This document shows positions 22,901 through 34,210 of a stretch of DNA of 64,000 nt, in pieces; positions within the stretch are counted from its first letter, which is position 1, and each line of letters opens with the position of its first letter. The stretch is from Lycium barbarum. Taxonomy: Eukaryota > Streptophyta > Magnoliopsida > Solanales > Solanaceae. The position numbers and the translations under genes were made by a program. The notes beneath the pieces are model-generated. The model did not search any database. It was not told the DNA's origin and saw only the letters and a program-made list of their open reading frames with translations. The stretch is taken from positions 50,428,457-50,492,456 of the forward strand of contig NC_083343.1 of assembly GCF_019175385.1 (NCBI RefSeq). Direction: 5' to 3'.

Positions 22901-24529
22901 CTAATCAAACAAATCATCAATTCTGGGGAGGGGGTATTTATTTTTTATGGTTACCTTATTCAGCTGCCGATAATCAATACACATACGCAGTGACCCGTCT
23001 TTCTTACGCACAAATAATACCGGAGCTCCCCAAGGCGAAGTACTGGGTCTGATGAAGCCTTTTTCTAACAGATCCTTCAACTGCTCTTTCAGTTCTTTCA
23101 ATTCTGCCGGTGCCATTCTGTATGGGGGAATAGATATCGGCTGAGTATCTGGAAGAAAATCGATAGTAAAATCTATCTCCCGCTCTGGAGGAAGGCCTGG
23201 AAGCTCATCTGGGAATACATCTGGAAATTCATTAACCACGGGAACTGACTGAAGAGTCGGCGTTTCAGCTGTCAAGTCTTGTACCCGAACCATATGATAA
23301 ATATAACCTTTTCTGATCATTTTCTTCGCCTTAAGGTATGAAATAAACTTACCTTTCGGCGATGCTGTATTACCGGCCCATTCTATAACTGGCTCCCCGG
23401 GAAACTGGAAACGAACTACCTTATTTTGGCAGTCAACATTAGCATAACAGGAAGCTAGAAGGTCCATGCCCATAATAACATCGAACTCGATCATATCTAA
23501 CTCCACCAGATCTGCCTTAGTGTCACGGCCACATACAGTTACAGAACAGTCTTTATATACCTGTTTCGCTACAATAAAGTCCCCAATCGGTGTGGCTACC
23601 TCAAATGGCTCTATAGGTTCAGACGTTATACCAATTTTTCCAGCAACAAGAGGCGAAATATATGACAAAGTCGAACCTGGATCAATTAATGCATACACAG
23701 ACCGAGAGAAAACCAATAATGTACCTGTAACGACATTAGGCGATGCCTCCTGATCCTGGCGGCTGGCCAAAGCATAAATGCGGTTCGCAGGACCGCTAGT
23801 ACCAGAAACTCCACCACGGCCTCTGCCGCGACCCGCTGGCGCTGATGTACCGGGCCCTGTATGGCGCATAGCCACTGACGAAGATGAAGACCCGGCGGCT
23901 GATCCGGTAGGCTGCGCTGCACCACCCGAACTACCCTTATACGAGCAATCTCTCACAGAATGGCCCTGACGGCCACAAGAAAAGCATGCACCGGTGGCTC
24001 TGTAGCACTCTCCCGGATGGTATCTGCCACAATAAGAACACTGAGGCCTAGGTGGCCTCGTCTGACCAGAACCCCTATCTGTCCGCGAACCTGAAGCCCT
24101 GGAGCTCTGACCTGCTCCTGAATAACCTGGGCTATCAAATCTGCGACCTGTAGGCTGTGGAGGTGTGCTCTGTGCCGGCTGGGATGGATATCTGCTAGGC
24201 TGCTGCGGCTGCTGAGGCTGTCTGCCCCGAAACTCTCCAGAATACCCGGATGATCTGGCCCTCTTGGGCTGTCTCCGATCCTGACTCCTATCGGGCTGAT
24301 GACCCCTGTGCCGGTCCTCCATGCCCTGGGCGTGCGCCTGAATACGGGCAATATCCATATCGGGCTGAGCGGCCAATACCAAACAACTGTCGACAAAATA
24401 CCGGTCCAACCCCATAATATACCTATGCATCCTGTCAGCCATAGTAGCTACCACAGCAGGTGCATATCGGGCCAATGAGTCAAACTCCATACTGTACTCT
24501 CGGACGCTGCGGCCCCTCTGTCTCAGCAA
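22901..24529 (-). CDS. Gag C-terminal part, protease and RT start (element E)
   Basis: A 542-codon frame: end of the gag capsid domain ([13 protein letters not shown]), an Arg/Gln/Pro/Ser-rich linker, a C-x2-C-x3-H-x3-C motif followed by a zinc knuckle [14 protein letters not shown] (about residue 180), aspartic protease with D-P-G-S-T (usual D-S/T-G replaced by D-P-G), then the RT N-terminus through Y-P-L-P-R-I-D-D. It is in frame with the next ORF across a single TAG. Its start is not a true start; it continues gag after a frameshift near 24575. Confidence 0.93.
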   Translation of the reverse strand: MLRQRGRSVREYSMEFDSLARYAPAVVATMADRMHRYIMGLDRYFVDSCLVLAAQPDMDIARIQAHAQGMEDRHRGHQPDRSQDRRQPKRARSSGYSGEFRGRQPQQPQQPSRYPSQPAQSTPPQPTGRRFDSPGYSGAGQSSRASGSRTDRGSGQTRPPRPQCSYCGRYHPGECYRATGACFSCGRQGHSVRDCSYKGSSGGAAQPTGSAAGSSSSSVAMRHTGPGTSAPAGRGRGRGGVSGTSGPANRIYALASRQDQEASPNVVTGTLLVFSRSVYALIDPGSTLSYISPLVAGKIGITSEPIEPFEVATPIGDFIVAKQVYKDCSVTVCGRDTKADLVELDMIEFDVIMGMDLLASCYANVDCQNKVVRFQFPGEPVIEWAGNTASPKGKFISYLKAKKMIRKGYIYHMVRVQDLTAETPTLQSVPVVNEFPDVFPDELPGLPPEREIDFTIDFLPDTQPISIPPYRMAPAELKELKEQLKDLLEKGFIRPSTSPWGAPVLFVRKKDGSLRMCIDYRQLNKVTIKNKYPLPRIDDLFD

Positions 24530-25185
24530 TAAGAATCTGTCAGCTCTGGCCCGCCGTAACTCCGGAGGCAGAAAATGGCTAAGAAAGCCTCAGAAAACTC
24601 ATCCCAAACTGCTGGGGGAGCGCCGTCGCCTCTGGCCAACTCCCAAGACTCGTACCAATTAGCTGCTACATCATACAACCGGTACGAAGCCAACTCGACT
24701 GAGTCTGTCGCAGAAGCCTTAATCAAATGTAAGGTGCGCCGCATCTTCCTGATAAACTCCTCAGGATCCTCCTCGGGCTTTGTCCCGAAGAACTCTGGAG
24801 GGCCACAAGTCAAGAACTCACGAGCCCTCGAACTGTCACGCCTATATGCTCGGTCACCTCCCAATCCGTGCCCCTGAACCTGTCCCGCCACAAGTCTAGT
24901 CAATAGCTGGACTCCCTCTCTCATAGTCTGATCCTCAGTCCCTGGCCGTGGGGCTGGAGGCTCAGGTACTGGAATCTCGGGAGCTGGCGGTGGAGCCGCC
25001 CCTCCACCTGCAGCTGCTGCTGCTCCAATCTCCTCTACATGTGGCGGTGTGGAAGAGCCCTCTGCCGGGGGAAAAATATCAGGAGCAATATGTGCATGGG
25101 CCCTGGTAACCCTCTGGGCCCGGCTAGTATCTCCCGCTGCCGCTGCCTTGGTCTTTTGGGCCGCTGTCGCCGTTTTTGGAGGCAT
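24523..25185 (-). CDS. Gag N-terminal part (element E)
   Basis: The start ATG at 25185 lies about 190 bases downstream of the PBS and 5 bases after a TTTGCAG acceptor-like site. An Ala/Pro-rich N-terminus leads into the retrotransposon gag (capsid) domain: [28 protein letters not shown] and A-x-x-W-Y-E-S-W. After F-L-A-I the frame is lost by what looks like a one-base deletion near 24575; the expected continuation lies in the frame of 22901-24529. Gag assembles particles in the cytoplasm. Confidence 0.92.
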   Translation of the reverse strand: MPPKTATAAQKTKAAAAGDTSRAQRVTRAHAHIAPDIFPPAEGSSTPPHVEEIGAAAAAGGGAAPPPAPEIPVPEPPAPRPGTEDQTMREGVQLLTRLVAGQVQGHGLGGDRAYRRDSSRAREFLTCGPPEFFGTKPEEDPEEFIRKMRRTLHLIKASATDSVELASYRLYDVAANWYESWELARGDGAPPAVWDEFSEAFLAIFCLRSYGGPELTDSYC

Positions 25186-25205
25186 AACTGCAAATGTAAC
25201 AATTC

Positions 25206-25265
25206 GTTAGGGAGGAGTCATCCTAATAACACAGCTCTATCGCACGATCTAAGACAGAAAGAAGG
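25206..25265 (-). promoter_or_regulatory. Conserved leader block and branch-point-like motif before gag (element E)
   Basis: On the minus strand a CTTTCTGTCTTAGATCG-TGCGATAGAGC block (25234-25265) is shared with I, K and G. It is followed by CCTCCCTAAC (25205-25214), with CTAAC a plant branch-point consensus, and TTTGCAG (to 25188) just before the gag ATG. This could be a 3' splice site that removes the leader; function is inferred. Confidence 0.5.
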
Positions 25266-25293
25266 GTAGTATCCAAAAAGCCCTGTAGCCTCC

Positions 25294-25329
25294 TGTTTAT
25301 AGGTGTGGTGCACAACACACCGATAAACA
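25294..25329 (-). ncRNA. Leader hairpin with self-complementary loop (element E)
   Basis: A 14-bp stem (TGTTTATCGGTGTG / CACACCTATAAACA in element sense, one mismatch) closes an 8-nt loop TTGTGCAC containing the palindrome GTGCAC. It sits between PBS and gag. The same stem with other palindromic loops occurs in I, K and G. It resembles retroviral dimerisation-initiation hairpins; function is inferred from structure only. Confidence 0.65.
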
Positions 25330-25372
25330 AGACTCTACTAGACACGGACTGTAGACATTCCGAGGACGAACC

Positions 25373-25384
25373 GCTCTGATACCA
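25373..25384 (-). other. Primer binding site of element E
   Basis: TGGTATCAGAGC on the minus strand, four bases (AAAG) after the 5' LTR end. It matches initiator-Met tRNA. Confidence 0.95.
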
Positions 25385-25388
25385 CTTT

Positions 25389-28300
25389 TGTCACGACCCA
25401 ACCCCGTAGGCCGTGACTAGTGCCCGGTCTAGACATCCGACACGTCTATCAAATGCTATCTCAAATTCTATCAAACGCATTCAAGTATATAGCAGAAGCC
25501 GACAAGGCTTTATTTCAAATTTAGATAATTTCTAGGAAAATTTCGGCAGAGTTTCCTTTGTTTTTCGGACTATCCCATATACCCTGCACGCAGAAAATAC
25601 CAACAAAGGACCACACAGGGCCAACGAAGCAACATTTAAACATATGCGGACCGGCCTCCGCAGCGAATGGGATCGCCCAAACACAACATATACACGCATC
25701 TGTACAGAAAGACCCCAACCCACAAACATGTCCACAGACCTCTAAACAGACCGACCGAATCATATGACGGGACAGGGCCCCGCCGTACCCATGAACGAGA
25801 ATATACATATACAGTAATGACAGACTGTACCAAAAGATGGGCTCTGAATAAAAGAGTGCTCCAAATGGCAGAAAAGATATCCTAGACGGACGGATCAGCA
25901 AACCTGTCGTCGGTACCTGCGCGGCATGAAGACGCAGCCCCTGAAGAAAGGGGGTCAGTACGAAATATGTACTGAATATGTAAAGCCTGAATTACAGAAA
26001 CAAAATCATAACTGGTACAGAACGTACAGAAAGCGAGCAGAAAATCCAAAGTATCAAATACATATTTTCAAAACATGCAGAGTGTGTACAGAAACATATG
26101 TCATATCAAATCCGGCCCCTGCCAAGGGACTCGGCAGACAGAACGTGGCCACCCTCCCGACGCTAGTGCCACAACACAGAAGAATCAGAATGGGGGCATA
26201 ACCCCGTCACATAATATATCATATCAGATGGCCATAGCAAATCATATCAGAACAAGCGTACATGGCACAGCATACTCCACAAACCCATGTACGCGTATAC
26301 CTGCCCCCTCACATCGAGGCACGGCGAACAATGCAAAGGATCACGCTTGACAACATATCCTGGCCCGGGCTCAGTGTGGGAAACATTGGGGCATCCACGA
26401 ATGGAGTAGTGAGAGACTAAATGCAATTAAAACATTATAAATATTTTCAGAGACTCAATGAGGCATACCAATGACAAACCATTCCAATGAATTACAGAAG
26501 CATAATCTTTCTGAAATCGTTCCGAGTGCCAAAGCAATTTATAAGACTTAATGGAGTATTTAAAGCAGTCTTTGTTTAGTAGTTAAAGGAGTAGTCAGAA
26601 CATTTCTTTCGAAAACTGCTCGAAAACAAGCCTTAAGTACAATAAGGGTAAAACCGGGAGTAGTGGGCCCACCTCGGAACAAACAAGGCGGTGGGCTCAA
26701 ATTACGTGTTTTTAGTTTATGGGGTCACCTACGAAGGTTCTAAGGACATTCTATAACTTTTCATAAAGTTTGGGGAAGGTTTGCATAATTTTCAAGAAAG
26801 CATACAAAAAGGGTTCAATTCTATTGAACGAAAATGTAACAATTTCAGACGCGGATTCCGATGCGCAGAATATCCTCCGAGGCGTAAATCCGATCCTAGT
26901 ACTTTTAGGACATGCCAAAAGAAGACTCGGGATAGCTTTACATACCTTTCAAGCTCCTTACGCCTTTCCAGGCTCACTTACCGTTTCGTCAAAAGTCTGC
27001 AAATGGTCATGTTTACCAATTGTGAGTTATAGATTCTACGAATTCAACTTAACTCATATAGGTCTACCGAAATTTCGGCAGCACCTGCCCTATACATATA
27101 GCCCCCCGAGAATTCAACTCGGCCAAATCAATCAACAACAACCCAACAACAACACCAACAACAACAACAATCAATATAGAATGCAATATGACATAACTAG
27201 TTCTACTTGCGACATAATACGATAACTTCCATTCCGACTTCACACTTCCAAACCAAGTTCAATGCTTTCACATTCGTCATTAATCAAGATCATCATCATA
27301 TAGTTTAGAAGCATTTCATATCATTTCCACAAAATATTCATACGATATACATAATATACAAACTTTCCGCTAAAGTCATAATTCATCCAAAGCTTCTAAT
27401 CTTTGGCATACATATTCATAACATGTTTCCATATTCCAAATCTATCAATGATCATCACAATTTGCAACCTAACAACTTCATTTTCACAATGCCGTAAAAT
27501 CATACTAAAACGACATAAGCTTCTCTATTCCATTTCAATGCAAACTTATATCATTTTATCTCCATTTACATTGCAAGAATCACAATAACACCACTAACAC
27601 ATTAAACAAAATTAATCCATTAGCATCCTACCAACACCATACCACACGGCCAAACCCCTATATTTCAACTTCAACCAAATTTATTCAACTTTCATTCTCC
27701 ATATGAATTCCATCATACACACAACTAGAATACAACATAAATCTCAACTCATTTCATTTACACATTAACACACACACACACGGCCTCATTCTATATTCCA
27801 TACCCACTTTGCAAACTTCCATTTTTTTCATACAATCAACTCATGTCTACATATTACAACACAAACAATACTTCATAACACAATAATAAGGGATAAATTC
27901 TTACCTTTTTACTCAATCTTCTTCACTTGAATATAGGGTCAACTTGAAGAAACAAGACTTCTTCCTTCCAAACCAACTACACCAAGTTGCAAAGGGACCT
28001 TGAATTAGTAGGATTCCAACAAGAAAATAATTTTAGAGGCAAGGTTTTTGAGGGTTGAATTTCTATGGCAAGGCCGAATACTCCTCTTTCTTTTTCTCTT
28101 GTTTTGCTTTGTTCTTTCATGAATCTTCTAAGAGATGAAGATGATATAATATATGATATATACACTATGGTCCCTTAGTTAATTGATCACATGGAAAATA
28201 TAATAAGGCCATGGGCTTGGGCCACCCCATGGCCGGCCACCCTTCAAGGAAAATGGGCTTCATTTTGCTTCTTATTTTACAAGCCCAATTGGCTACAAAT

Positions 28301-28488
28301 TTTATTTTTGCAATTCCCGAAACTAATTTCTGAAATTCCACGTTTTGCCCTTAGCCTTCCTCGACACTTACATATTAATATTATTTCACAAACAACTCAA
28401 GTGCTAGATGTAATCAATTATGACTTTATCTCATACAAGTCAAGATTATTTCTAATTTTCCAAATGTGCGAAAACACGAGATATAACA
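25389..28488 (-). repeat. 5' LTR of element E
   Basis: Near-identical to 17082-20184 and bounded by the PBS inside and TSD GTATT outside. Modules: GACGGGACAGGGCCCCGCC hairpin (25767), TCAGTAC...GTACTGA (25956-25974), donor-like GAAAGGTATG (26940-26950, minus), AAGGTAAGA (27899-27907, minus), palindrome GGCCATGGG...CCCATGGCC (28207-28234). As the 5' copy it would drive transcription toward gag. No gene inside. Confidence 0.95.
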
Positions 28489-28493
28489 GTATT

Positions 28494-28912
28494 TAATCAT
28501 AACAGAACCAGAAACTCAGGCTGGGACATGGTTATTTACGATCATGGTTTACGGGCCGTAAATCACTTTACGATCCGTATTCCAGGTCGTATTTAACCAT
28601 TTGATCATTCGGCAGAAAGTTTGAAGTTTTGGAAGCCACAATACGACATGGCAGTTTACGGACCGTATACCACTTTACAGTCCGTATTTCATTTTACGAC
28701 CACTGGCCAAAGTGCAAATCTGCAAGTTTTCTCATTTTCAGAACCTATAATTATTCATTATGGAGCATAGCCTATCTCTTATTGCAATTGCCTTCGGAAT
28801 CTTACTTAGGGTCGTCAAATGTTATTTCTTAATCATGAAAATGTCAGATACTCGTACTCCTCGCGGGTCCATTCACTTGGGCAACAATGGAGGATTTTTC
28901 CGAGGTGTAACA
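28494..28912 (-). repeat. 3' LTR of D, right part (U3 side)
   Basis: It continues D's LTR after element E (the GTATT repeat is shared) and ends CGAGGTGTAACA next to the PPT. It contains several TTTACGG-CCGTAAA and ACGGTCCGTAT half-palindromes (28546-28583, 28653-28700). Relative to the 5' LTR it has an extra ~35 bases near 28530 (GACATGGTTATTTACGATC...). Confidence 0.9.
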
Positions 28913-28948
28913 TTCTCCCCCCCTTAAGAACATTCGTCCTCGAATGTT
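28913..28948 (-). other. PPT and terminal hairpin of element D
   Basis: Minus strand: perfect hairpin AACATTCG-AGGA-CGAATGTT (28929-28948), then TAAGGGGGGGAGAA (28913-28926) abutting the LTR. A GAAACTCTGGCGA motif shared with K lies just upstream in element sense (near 28980). Confidence 0.88.
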
Positions 28949-29118
28949 AAAGTCTTCGGGGATTCTATAAAAAAAAATCGCCAGAGTTTCCCCTATAATA
29001 TGGCGCTACCATCTTGTCACAACAACCCACAATAGCAATGCCTCACAGGGAAACAACACAATAGCAACAAAATTTGGCCATACACGACCCAAAAGCATAA
29101 AAGGAAAACATACATACC

Positions 29119-30324
29119 TCATGATCTTGATTTCTCATCTTGGATCTCCTCCAAGGGCTGAAATAAATGTGGGTATTTGGATTGTATACTTTCTTCCGCT
29201 TCCCACGTCATCTCCTCTCGTTTACTGCTTCTCCATAGAACTTCAACTGAGGCCACTTCTTTATTTCTAAGCCTCCGTACTTGCCTATCTAATATGGCAA
29301 TGGGTATTTCTTCATAAGTCAACTTTTCTGTCACTAGAACATCATTTACTGGGACGATCCTCGCAGGATCTCCAATGAATTTTCGAAGCATCGAGACATG
29401 AAACACTGGATGAACGAACTCTAACTCCTGAGGTAAATCTATCTCATAGGCCACTTTGCCTATTTTTCGCACAATCTCATATGGCCCAATGTATCGGGGA
29501 CTAAGCTTCCCCTTCTTGCCAAATCTCATAAAGCCCTTCATTGGCGACACTTTCAAGAACACCCAATCTTTCACTTGGAACTCTAAGTCTCTTCGACGAT
29601 TATCCGCATAGGACTTTTGGCGACTTTGAGCTGCCAATAACCGATCTTGTATGAGCTTGAATTTCTCTATGGCGTGCTGGACCAAGTCTGGTCCTATCAA
29701 TTTAGCCTCTCCTGTTTCAAACCACCCGATTGGGGATCTACACTTTCGCCCATATAAAGCTTCATACGGTGCCATTTGAATACTAGAATGATAACTGTTA
29801 TTGTAAGCAAATTCAATGAGTGGAAAATGATCATCCCAACTACCTCCAAAATATATCATACATGTGCGTAACATATCTTCAAGAGTCTGAATAGTACGTT
29901 CAGGTTGTCCATCGGTCTGTGGATGAAATGCCGTGCTAAGGCTCACTTGGGTCCCTAAACCCTCTTGGAACGACGTCCAGAATTTAGCTGTAAACTGAGT
30001 CTCTCTATCGGAGATAATAGATACTGGAGCACCATGGAGTCTCACTATCTCTTTAACATATAGCTTTGCATAATCTTCTGCCACATGCGTCGTTCTGACG
30101 GGTAAGAAATGAGCTGACTTAGTGATTCTATCCATAATCACCCATATAGAATCATACTTACGTCGAGAACGGGGTAAGCCTGTGATAAAATCCATGTTAA
30201 TCACTTCCCATTTCCAAGTGGGGATTTCTATGTCTTGCAACAATCCACCCGACTTTTGGTGCTCGATTTTTACTTGTTGACAATTGGGACATTGAGCTAC
30301 GAATTCCGCTATATCTTTCTTCAT
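29119..30324 (-). CDS. Integrase and chromodomain (element D)
   Basis: A 401-codon frame starting in the integrase zinc site (C-P-N-C; the His pair lies upstream of a stop near 30340). It then carries the complete core: D in [10 protein letters not shown] in I-S-D-R-E, E in P-E-R-T-I-Q-T. The C-terminal domain (D-W-V-F-L-K-V, R-Y-I-G-P-Y) and a chromodomain-like tail ending T-W-E-A-E-E-S follow. The last 30 or so codons run to about 100 bases before the hairpin/PPT. This is the best-preserved part of D; the normal G after D-R is E here. Confidence 0.92.
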   Translation of the reverse strand: MKKDIAEFVAQCPNCQQVKIEHQKSGGLLQDIEIPTWKWEVINMDFITGLPRSRRKYDSIWVIMDRITKSAHFLPVRTTHVAEDYAKLYVKEIVRLHGAPVSIISDRETQFTAKFWTSFQEGLGTQVSLSTAFHPQTDGQPERTIQTLEDMLRTCMIYFGGSWDDHFPLIEFAYNNSYHSSIQMAPYEALYGRKCRSPIGWFETGEAKLIGPDLVQHAIEKFKLIQDRLLAAQSRQKSYADNRRRDLEFQVKDWVFLKVSPMKGFMRFGKKGKLSPRYIGPYEIVRKIGKVAYEIDLPQELEFVHPVFHVSMLRKFIGDPARIVPVNDVLVTEKLTYEEIPIAILDRQVRRLRNKEVASVEVLWRSSKREEMTWEAEESIQSKYPHLFQPLEEIQDEKSRS

Positions 30325-30465
30325 CCCATCCCACCATTATATAGACTTAAGATCATGATACATCTTCGTCACTACGGGGTGGATAGAATAACGGGAACAA
30401 TGAGCTTCTCTTAATATTTGGTGGCATAAGCCTACCACATCGGGAACACATAATCTGCCTCGACA

Positions 30466-30939
30466 TCAGAGGACTCCATCTCCTGAAATATCAAATGATG
30501 ACTCCTCTTTCTGAGGGAGTGAATCTCTGTACTGCATTAGCATGGAATCTTCGTATTGCCGCTCTTTCACTTCTGCTACTAGCGACGAGGTTGCTGTATT
30601 CTGAATAGTAGTTCCTCTGCTACCTGAGTCCACTACTCGAACTCCTAGGCTAGCTAGCTGCTGGAGCTCACGAGCCATTTCTCTCTTCTCTGGTCGTACA
30701 TCACATAAACTTCCCATAGATCTGCGGCTGAGAGCATCAGCTATAATATTTGCCTTTCCGGGGTGATACAAGATATCAACATCATAATCTTTTAGCAACT
30801 CTAGCCATCGTCGCTGCTGCAAATTTAACTCTTTCTGCTTGAAGATATACTGAAGGCTCTTATGATCGGTATAAATATCCACATGGACACCGTATAAATA
30901 ATGTCTCCATATCTTTAAAGCATGAACCACTGCGGCCAA
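30466..30939 (-). CDS. RNase H (element D), partial
   Basis: A 157-codon frame with the second half of the RNase H domain: [13 protein letters not shown] in [21 protein letters not shown], then the linker to integrase. The first catalytic D (Y-C-D-A-S motif) is upstream in the same region but cut off by stops near 30985 and 31130, both explicable as C-to-T changes in Gln codons. Confidence 0.88.
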   Translation of the reverse strand: MAAVVHALKIWRHYLYGVHVDIYTDHKSLQYIFKQKELNLQQRRWLELLKDYDVDILYHPGKANIIADALSRRSMGSLCDVRPEKREMARELQQLASLGVRVVDSGSRGTTIQNTATSSLVAEVKERQYEDSMLMQYRDSLPQKEESSFDISGDGVL

Positions 30940-31128
30940 TTCTAGATCGTGGGTCGGATAATTCTGCTCATGTTTCCGCAGTTACCTTGAAGAATATGCA
31001 ACCACCTTACCATGCTGCATCAATACACAGCCTAGCCCAACACATGAAGCATCACAATAAACAACATATCCTTCCAATCCCTCTGGAAGTGTCAAGACAG
31101 GGGCGGAAGTCAATCTATCTTTCAACTC

Positions 31129-32355
31129 CTAGAAGCTACGCTCGCAAGCATCTGTCCATTGAAACTTTGTCGATTTCTGGGTCAACTCTGTGAGTGGTCC
31201 TGAAGTAGAAGAGAAACCCTCAACAAATCTCCGGTAATATCCTGCTAAGCCCAGAAAGCTACGAACCTCCGTAGGAGTCGTGGGCCTTGGCCATGTCTTC
31301 ACGGCCTCAATCTTTTGACTATCCACTCTAATACCGTCGGCTGCAACAATATGCCCCAGGAATGCCACTGAGTTCAACCAGAACTCACACTTAGAGAATT
31401 TCGCGAACAACTCTCGAGTTCGAAGAACTCCAAGGACAATACGCAAATGATCCGCATGTTCTGCCTCGGATCTAGAATACACCAAGATATCGTCGATAAA
31501 TACAATCACAAACAGATCCAGGAAGGGCCTGAACACATTGTTCATCAAATCCATAAACACCGCCGGTGCATTAGTTAGTCCAAATGACATTATCCGGAAC
31601 TCAAAATGACTATATTTTGTCCTGAAGGTCGTCTTAGGGATATCTTTCTCCCTAACCCTCACTTGGTGATACCCGGACCTCAAATCTATCTTTGAAAACC
31701 ACTTGGCACCTTGTAATTGATCAAATACGTCATCAATCCTCGGAAGAGGATATTTGTTCTTAATCGTCACTTTATTCAACTGCCGATAATCAATGCACAT
31801 TCTCAAAGAGCCATCTTTCTTTCGGACAAACAATACGGGTGCTCCCCACGGGGATGAACTAGGCCTAATAAAGCCTTTTTCAAGCAAGTCTTTCAATTGC
31901 TCCTTCAACTCTTTCAATTCTGCGGGTGCCATTCTATAAGGAGGGATAGATATAGGCTTGGTGCCCGGCAGCACATCAATGGAAAAATGAATCTCCCGCT
32001 CGGGAGGAAGGCCTGGAAGCTCTTCCGGTAATACATCCGGGAATTCATTTACTAAGGGAACTGACTGAAGAATTGGCGACTCAGCTTCTATATCTTGAAC
32101 TCGCACAAGATAATAAATGTACCCTTTCGTGATCATTTTCCTTGCCTTTAGATAGGAAATAAACCTACCTTTTGGTGATGCCGTATTCCCTTTCCATTCT
32201 AAAACTGGTACTCCCGGGAATTGGAAACGAACCATTTTCATTCTACAATCAACATTGGCATAATAAGAAGCCAACCAGTCCATGCCCATAATGACATCAA
32301 AATCTACCATCTTTAGTTCATGCAAGTCAACTATAGTACGGCGGTCACATATCAC
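31129..32355 (-). CDS. Protease end and reverse transcriptase (element D)
   Basis: A 408-codon frame. The C-terminal part of the protease (D-V-I-M-G-M-D-W-L) is followed by a complete [34 protein letters not shown], catalytic F-I-D-D-I-L-V-Y, and the connection domain [11 protein letters not shown]. It ends at a TAG in place of the usual Gln near 31129. Upstream it is separated from gag-protease by a TGA near 32376. Confidence 0.92.
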   Translation of the reverse strand: MICDRRTIVDLHELKMVDFDVIMGMDWLASYYANVDCRMKMVRFQFPGVPVLEWKGNTASPKGRFISYLKARKMITKGYIYYLVRVQDIEAESPILQSVPLVNEFPDVLPEELPGLPPEREIHFSIDVLPGTKPISIPPYRMAPAELKELKEQLKDLLEKGFIRPSSSPWGAPVLFVRKKDGSLRMCIDYRQLNKVTIKNKYPLPRIDDVFDQLQGAKWFSKIDLRSGYHQVRVREKDIPKTTFRTKYSHFEFRIMSFGLTNAPAVFMDLMNNVFRPFLDLFVIVFIDDILVYSRSEAEHADHLRIVLGVLRTRELFAKFSKCEFWLNSVAFLGHIVAADGIRVDSQKIEAVKTWPRPTTPTEVRSFLGLAGYYRRFVEGFSSTSGPLTELTQKSTKFQWTDACERSF

Positions 32356-32376
32356 AACTACACAATCTCTATATAC

Positions 32377-33432
32377 TCAGCTAGCTATTACCAATTCACC
32401 CACGGGTGTAGACACCTCAAAAGGTTTGATCGACTCCGGCTTGACTCTAAATCGACTCGCTATATATGGGGTAACATATGACAATATGGAGCCCGGATCA
32501 ATCAAAGCATATACATAATGAGAGAATACCGATAATATACCTGTGACCACGTCAGGAGAAGACTCAAGATCTTGGCGTCCAGCCAAAGCATAAATACGAT
32601 GCTGAGGACCGCTAGAAGTGGGAGCTCTCCCTCTGCCTCTACCATGGCCAACTGGCGCATATGAACCTGGCCCTATAGGGCGCATAGAAGATGAAGATCC
32701 GGCTACTGACCCTGAAGGCTGGGTCCTACCTCTACCATGAACCGAGGGGCAATTACGCATAATATGGCCTGGCCGAACACATGAATAGCAACCATCTGAA
32801 CTTGATCGGCATTGACCCCAATGCAACTTCCCACACTGGGAACATCGTGGTACGGGCAGCCTCGCCTGACCCGAATCACCCCTAAACTGGGACCCTGAAA
32901 AGCTCGGACTCAGCCCTGAACGAGCAGATCTATCAAATCTCTGGCCTGAAAACCGTGGAGGTGCACTGGTCATAGAGTAGCCTGAATGCCCGGGAAACTG
33001 CTGCCTGTGCCTACCTCTAATCTCAATCATCGGACCCAAAGATCTGGCCCTCTTGCTATGGCCCCTATCTTGTTCATGTTCTCTTCTTTGCTGTTGCAGG
33101 CTTTCTTCTAAGTTTTGAGCATGGGCCTGAATGCGTGCAATATCCATACTGTCCTGAAGGGACGTAGTCAAGCATCTATCCATCAAATGTAGCCCTAGGC
33201 CGTTCACAAATCGGTGTACCCGGTCACCCATATCCGCTACCATGGCCGAAGCATACCTAGCCAAGGAATTGAAGCAGAGACTATACTCTAAAGCACTCAT
33301 GCTACCTTGCCTCAAATTTAACAACTTATCGGCTCTAGCTCGCCGAACTTCCGGAGGCATATAGTGTCGGAGAAAAGCATCAACGAACTTTTGCCATACC
33401 GGGGGAGGTTCATTGGCTCCTCGTGAAGCCAT
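32377..33432 (-). CDS. Gag C-terminal half and protease start (element D)
   Basis: A 351-codon frame: gag capsid end (L-E-Y-S-L-C-F-N-S-L-A-R-Y-A), a basic linker, C-S-Q-C-G-K-L-H-W-G-Q-C and the zinc knuckle C-Y-S-C-V-R-P-G-H-I-M-R-N-C, then the protease active region L-I-D-P-G-S. It stops at TGA (about 32374), likely CGA-to-TGA. Upstream, a TAG near 33452 separates it from the gag N-terminal part. Closely related to the gag of G at 59753. Confidence 0.9.
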   Translation of the reverse strand: MASRGANEPPPVWQKFVDAFLRHYMPPEVRRARADKLLNLRQGSMSALEYSLCFNSLARYASAMVADMGDRVHRFVNGLGLHLMDRCLTTSLQDSMDIARIQAHAQNLEESLQQQRREHEQDRGHSKRARSLGPMIEIRGRHRQQFPGHSGYSMTSAPPRFSGQRFDRSARSGLSPSFSGSQFRGDSGQARLPVPRCSQCGKLHWGQCRSSSDGCYSCVRPGHIMRNCPSVHGRGRTQPSGSVAGSSSSMRPIGPGSYAPVGHGRGRGRAPTSSGPQHRIYALAGRQDLESSPDVVTGILSVFSHYVYALIDPGSILSYVTPYIASRFRVKPESIKPFEVSTPVGELVIAS

Positions 33433-33927
33433 CCAAACCGAATACCACTAGATCGAGACATCTCTCAATCTATACGACGCTAACTCTACCGACTCGGTGT
33501 CTGAAGCATGTATCAACCGAAGCGTCCTTAACATACCATCAATGAAGTCCTGAGGCTCCTACTCCGGCTTTGACCCAAAGAATTTCGGAGGGTTCAAAGT
33601 AATGAAGTCACGGGCCCTTGCACTAATAGCCCTGTCACCCTGCCCTGTACTTTGCCGCTGAGTCTGAGCAGCAACTAACTGAGTAAGAAAATGTATGGCC
33701 TCTTTTACATCTTTTCCTGAGGCATCCGGTTGAGGAGCTGGAGGTGCTAGAGCTGAGGCTGAGGCTCCCTCACGCTCCTCAGTAATAGGCTCTGTCTGGG
33801 AGGACTGAGATTAAGCCACATTCTGGGACTCACTTTCCTCTACTACCGGTGGCGGTGCTCTTTCAGCCCGCTTTTCTGCCACCGTCTTGCCCTTTTGGGC
33901 TGCTGTAGCCTTTCTCTTTCTAGGATT
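33433..33927 (-). pseudogene. Gag N-terminal part (element D), broken and truncated
   Basis: Minus-strand reading resembles the first 170 residues of G gag (K-A-T-A-A-Q-K-G-K, A-E-K-R-A-E-R-A-P, S-A-R-A-R-D-F-I) but has stops near 33452, 33560 and 33812. The start codon is missing: at about 33925 the gag sequence is joined to the Sirevirus segment, so PBS, leader hairpin and gag start are all lost. Confidence 0.75.
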
Positions 33928-34210
33928 TTCTATTTCATCAAGAGTAAGATTTAACTATTGTGTCTCTGTGATCAGGGCATGATATGCATCAATCAGCACA
34001 CCTAACAATGATATGAGTTTTCTTTTATAGTAAATTTTCAAGTTTTTCTTTATATCGAAGAAATTTACCTCTTTGTTCTCATCATCATTATCATTCGTGT
34101 CAGATTAAGCCATGAATGCAAGGTCTGACTAATGCTCAGTTGTTCCATCATCAACTACCATTATGGACAATTCCCCTTTGTCATTTTCACTCTCAGACTC
34201 ACTTGAGGAG
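33928..34210 (-). pseudogene. Second copy of the Sirevirus gag flank inside element D
   Basis: This matches 15381-15662 with about 7 differences in 283 bases, in the same orientation, and abuts the D LTR at exactly the same point (AGGAG then TGTCACGACC). The whole block of Sirevirus flank plus LTR is therefore present twice, at both ends of D. Confidence 0.85.

Larger units (their letters stand above)
17082..28488 (-). mobile_element. Gypsy (Tekay-type) element E, nearly complete and young
   Basis: An 11.4-kb element with two 3.1-kb LTRs, PBS, leader, gag-pol, chromodomain and PPT, flanked by the target duplication GTATT (17077-17081 and 28489-28493). The LTRs (3103 and 3100 bp) differ at only about two dozen positions by eye, under 1%, so insertion is recent. 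Coding is intact apart from one frameshift in gag and three stop codons. It is nested in the 3' LTR of D. GC-rich coding contrasts with the AT-rich surroundings. Confidence 0.95.
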
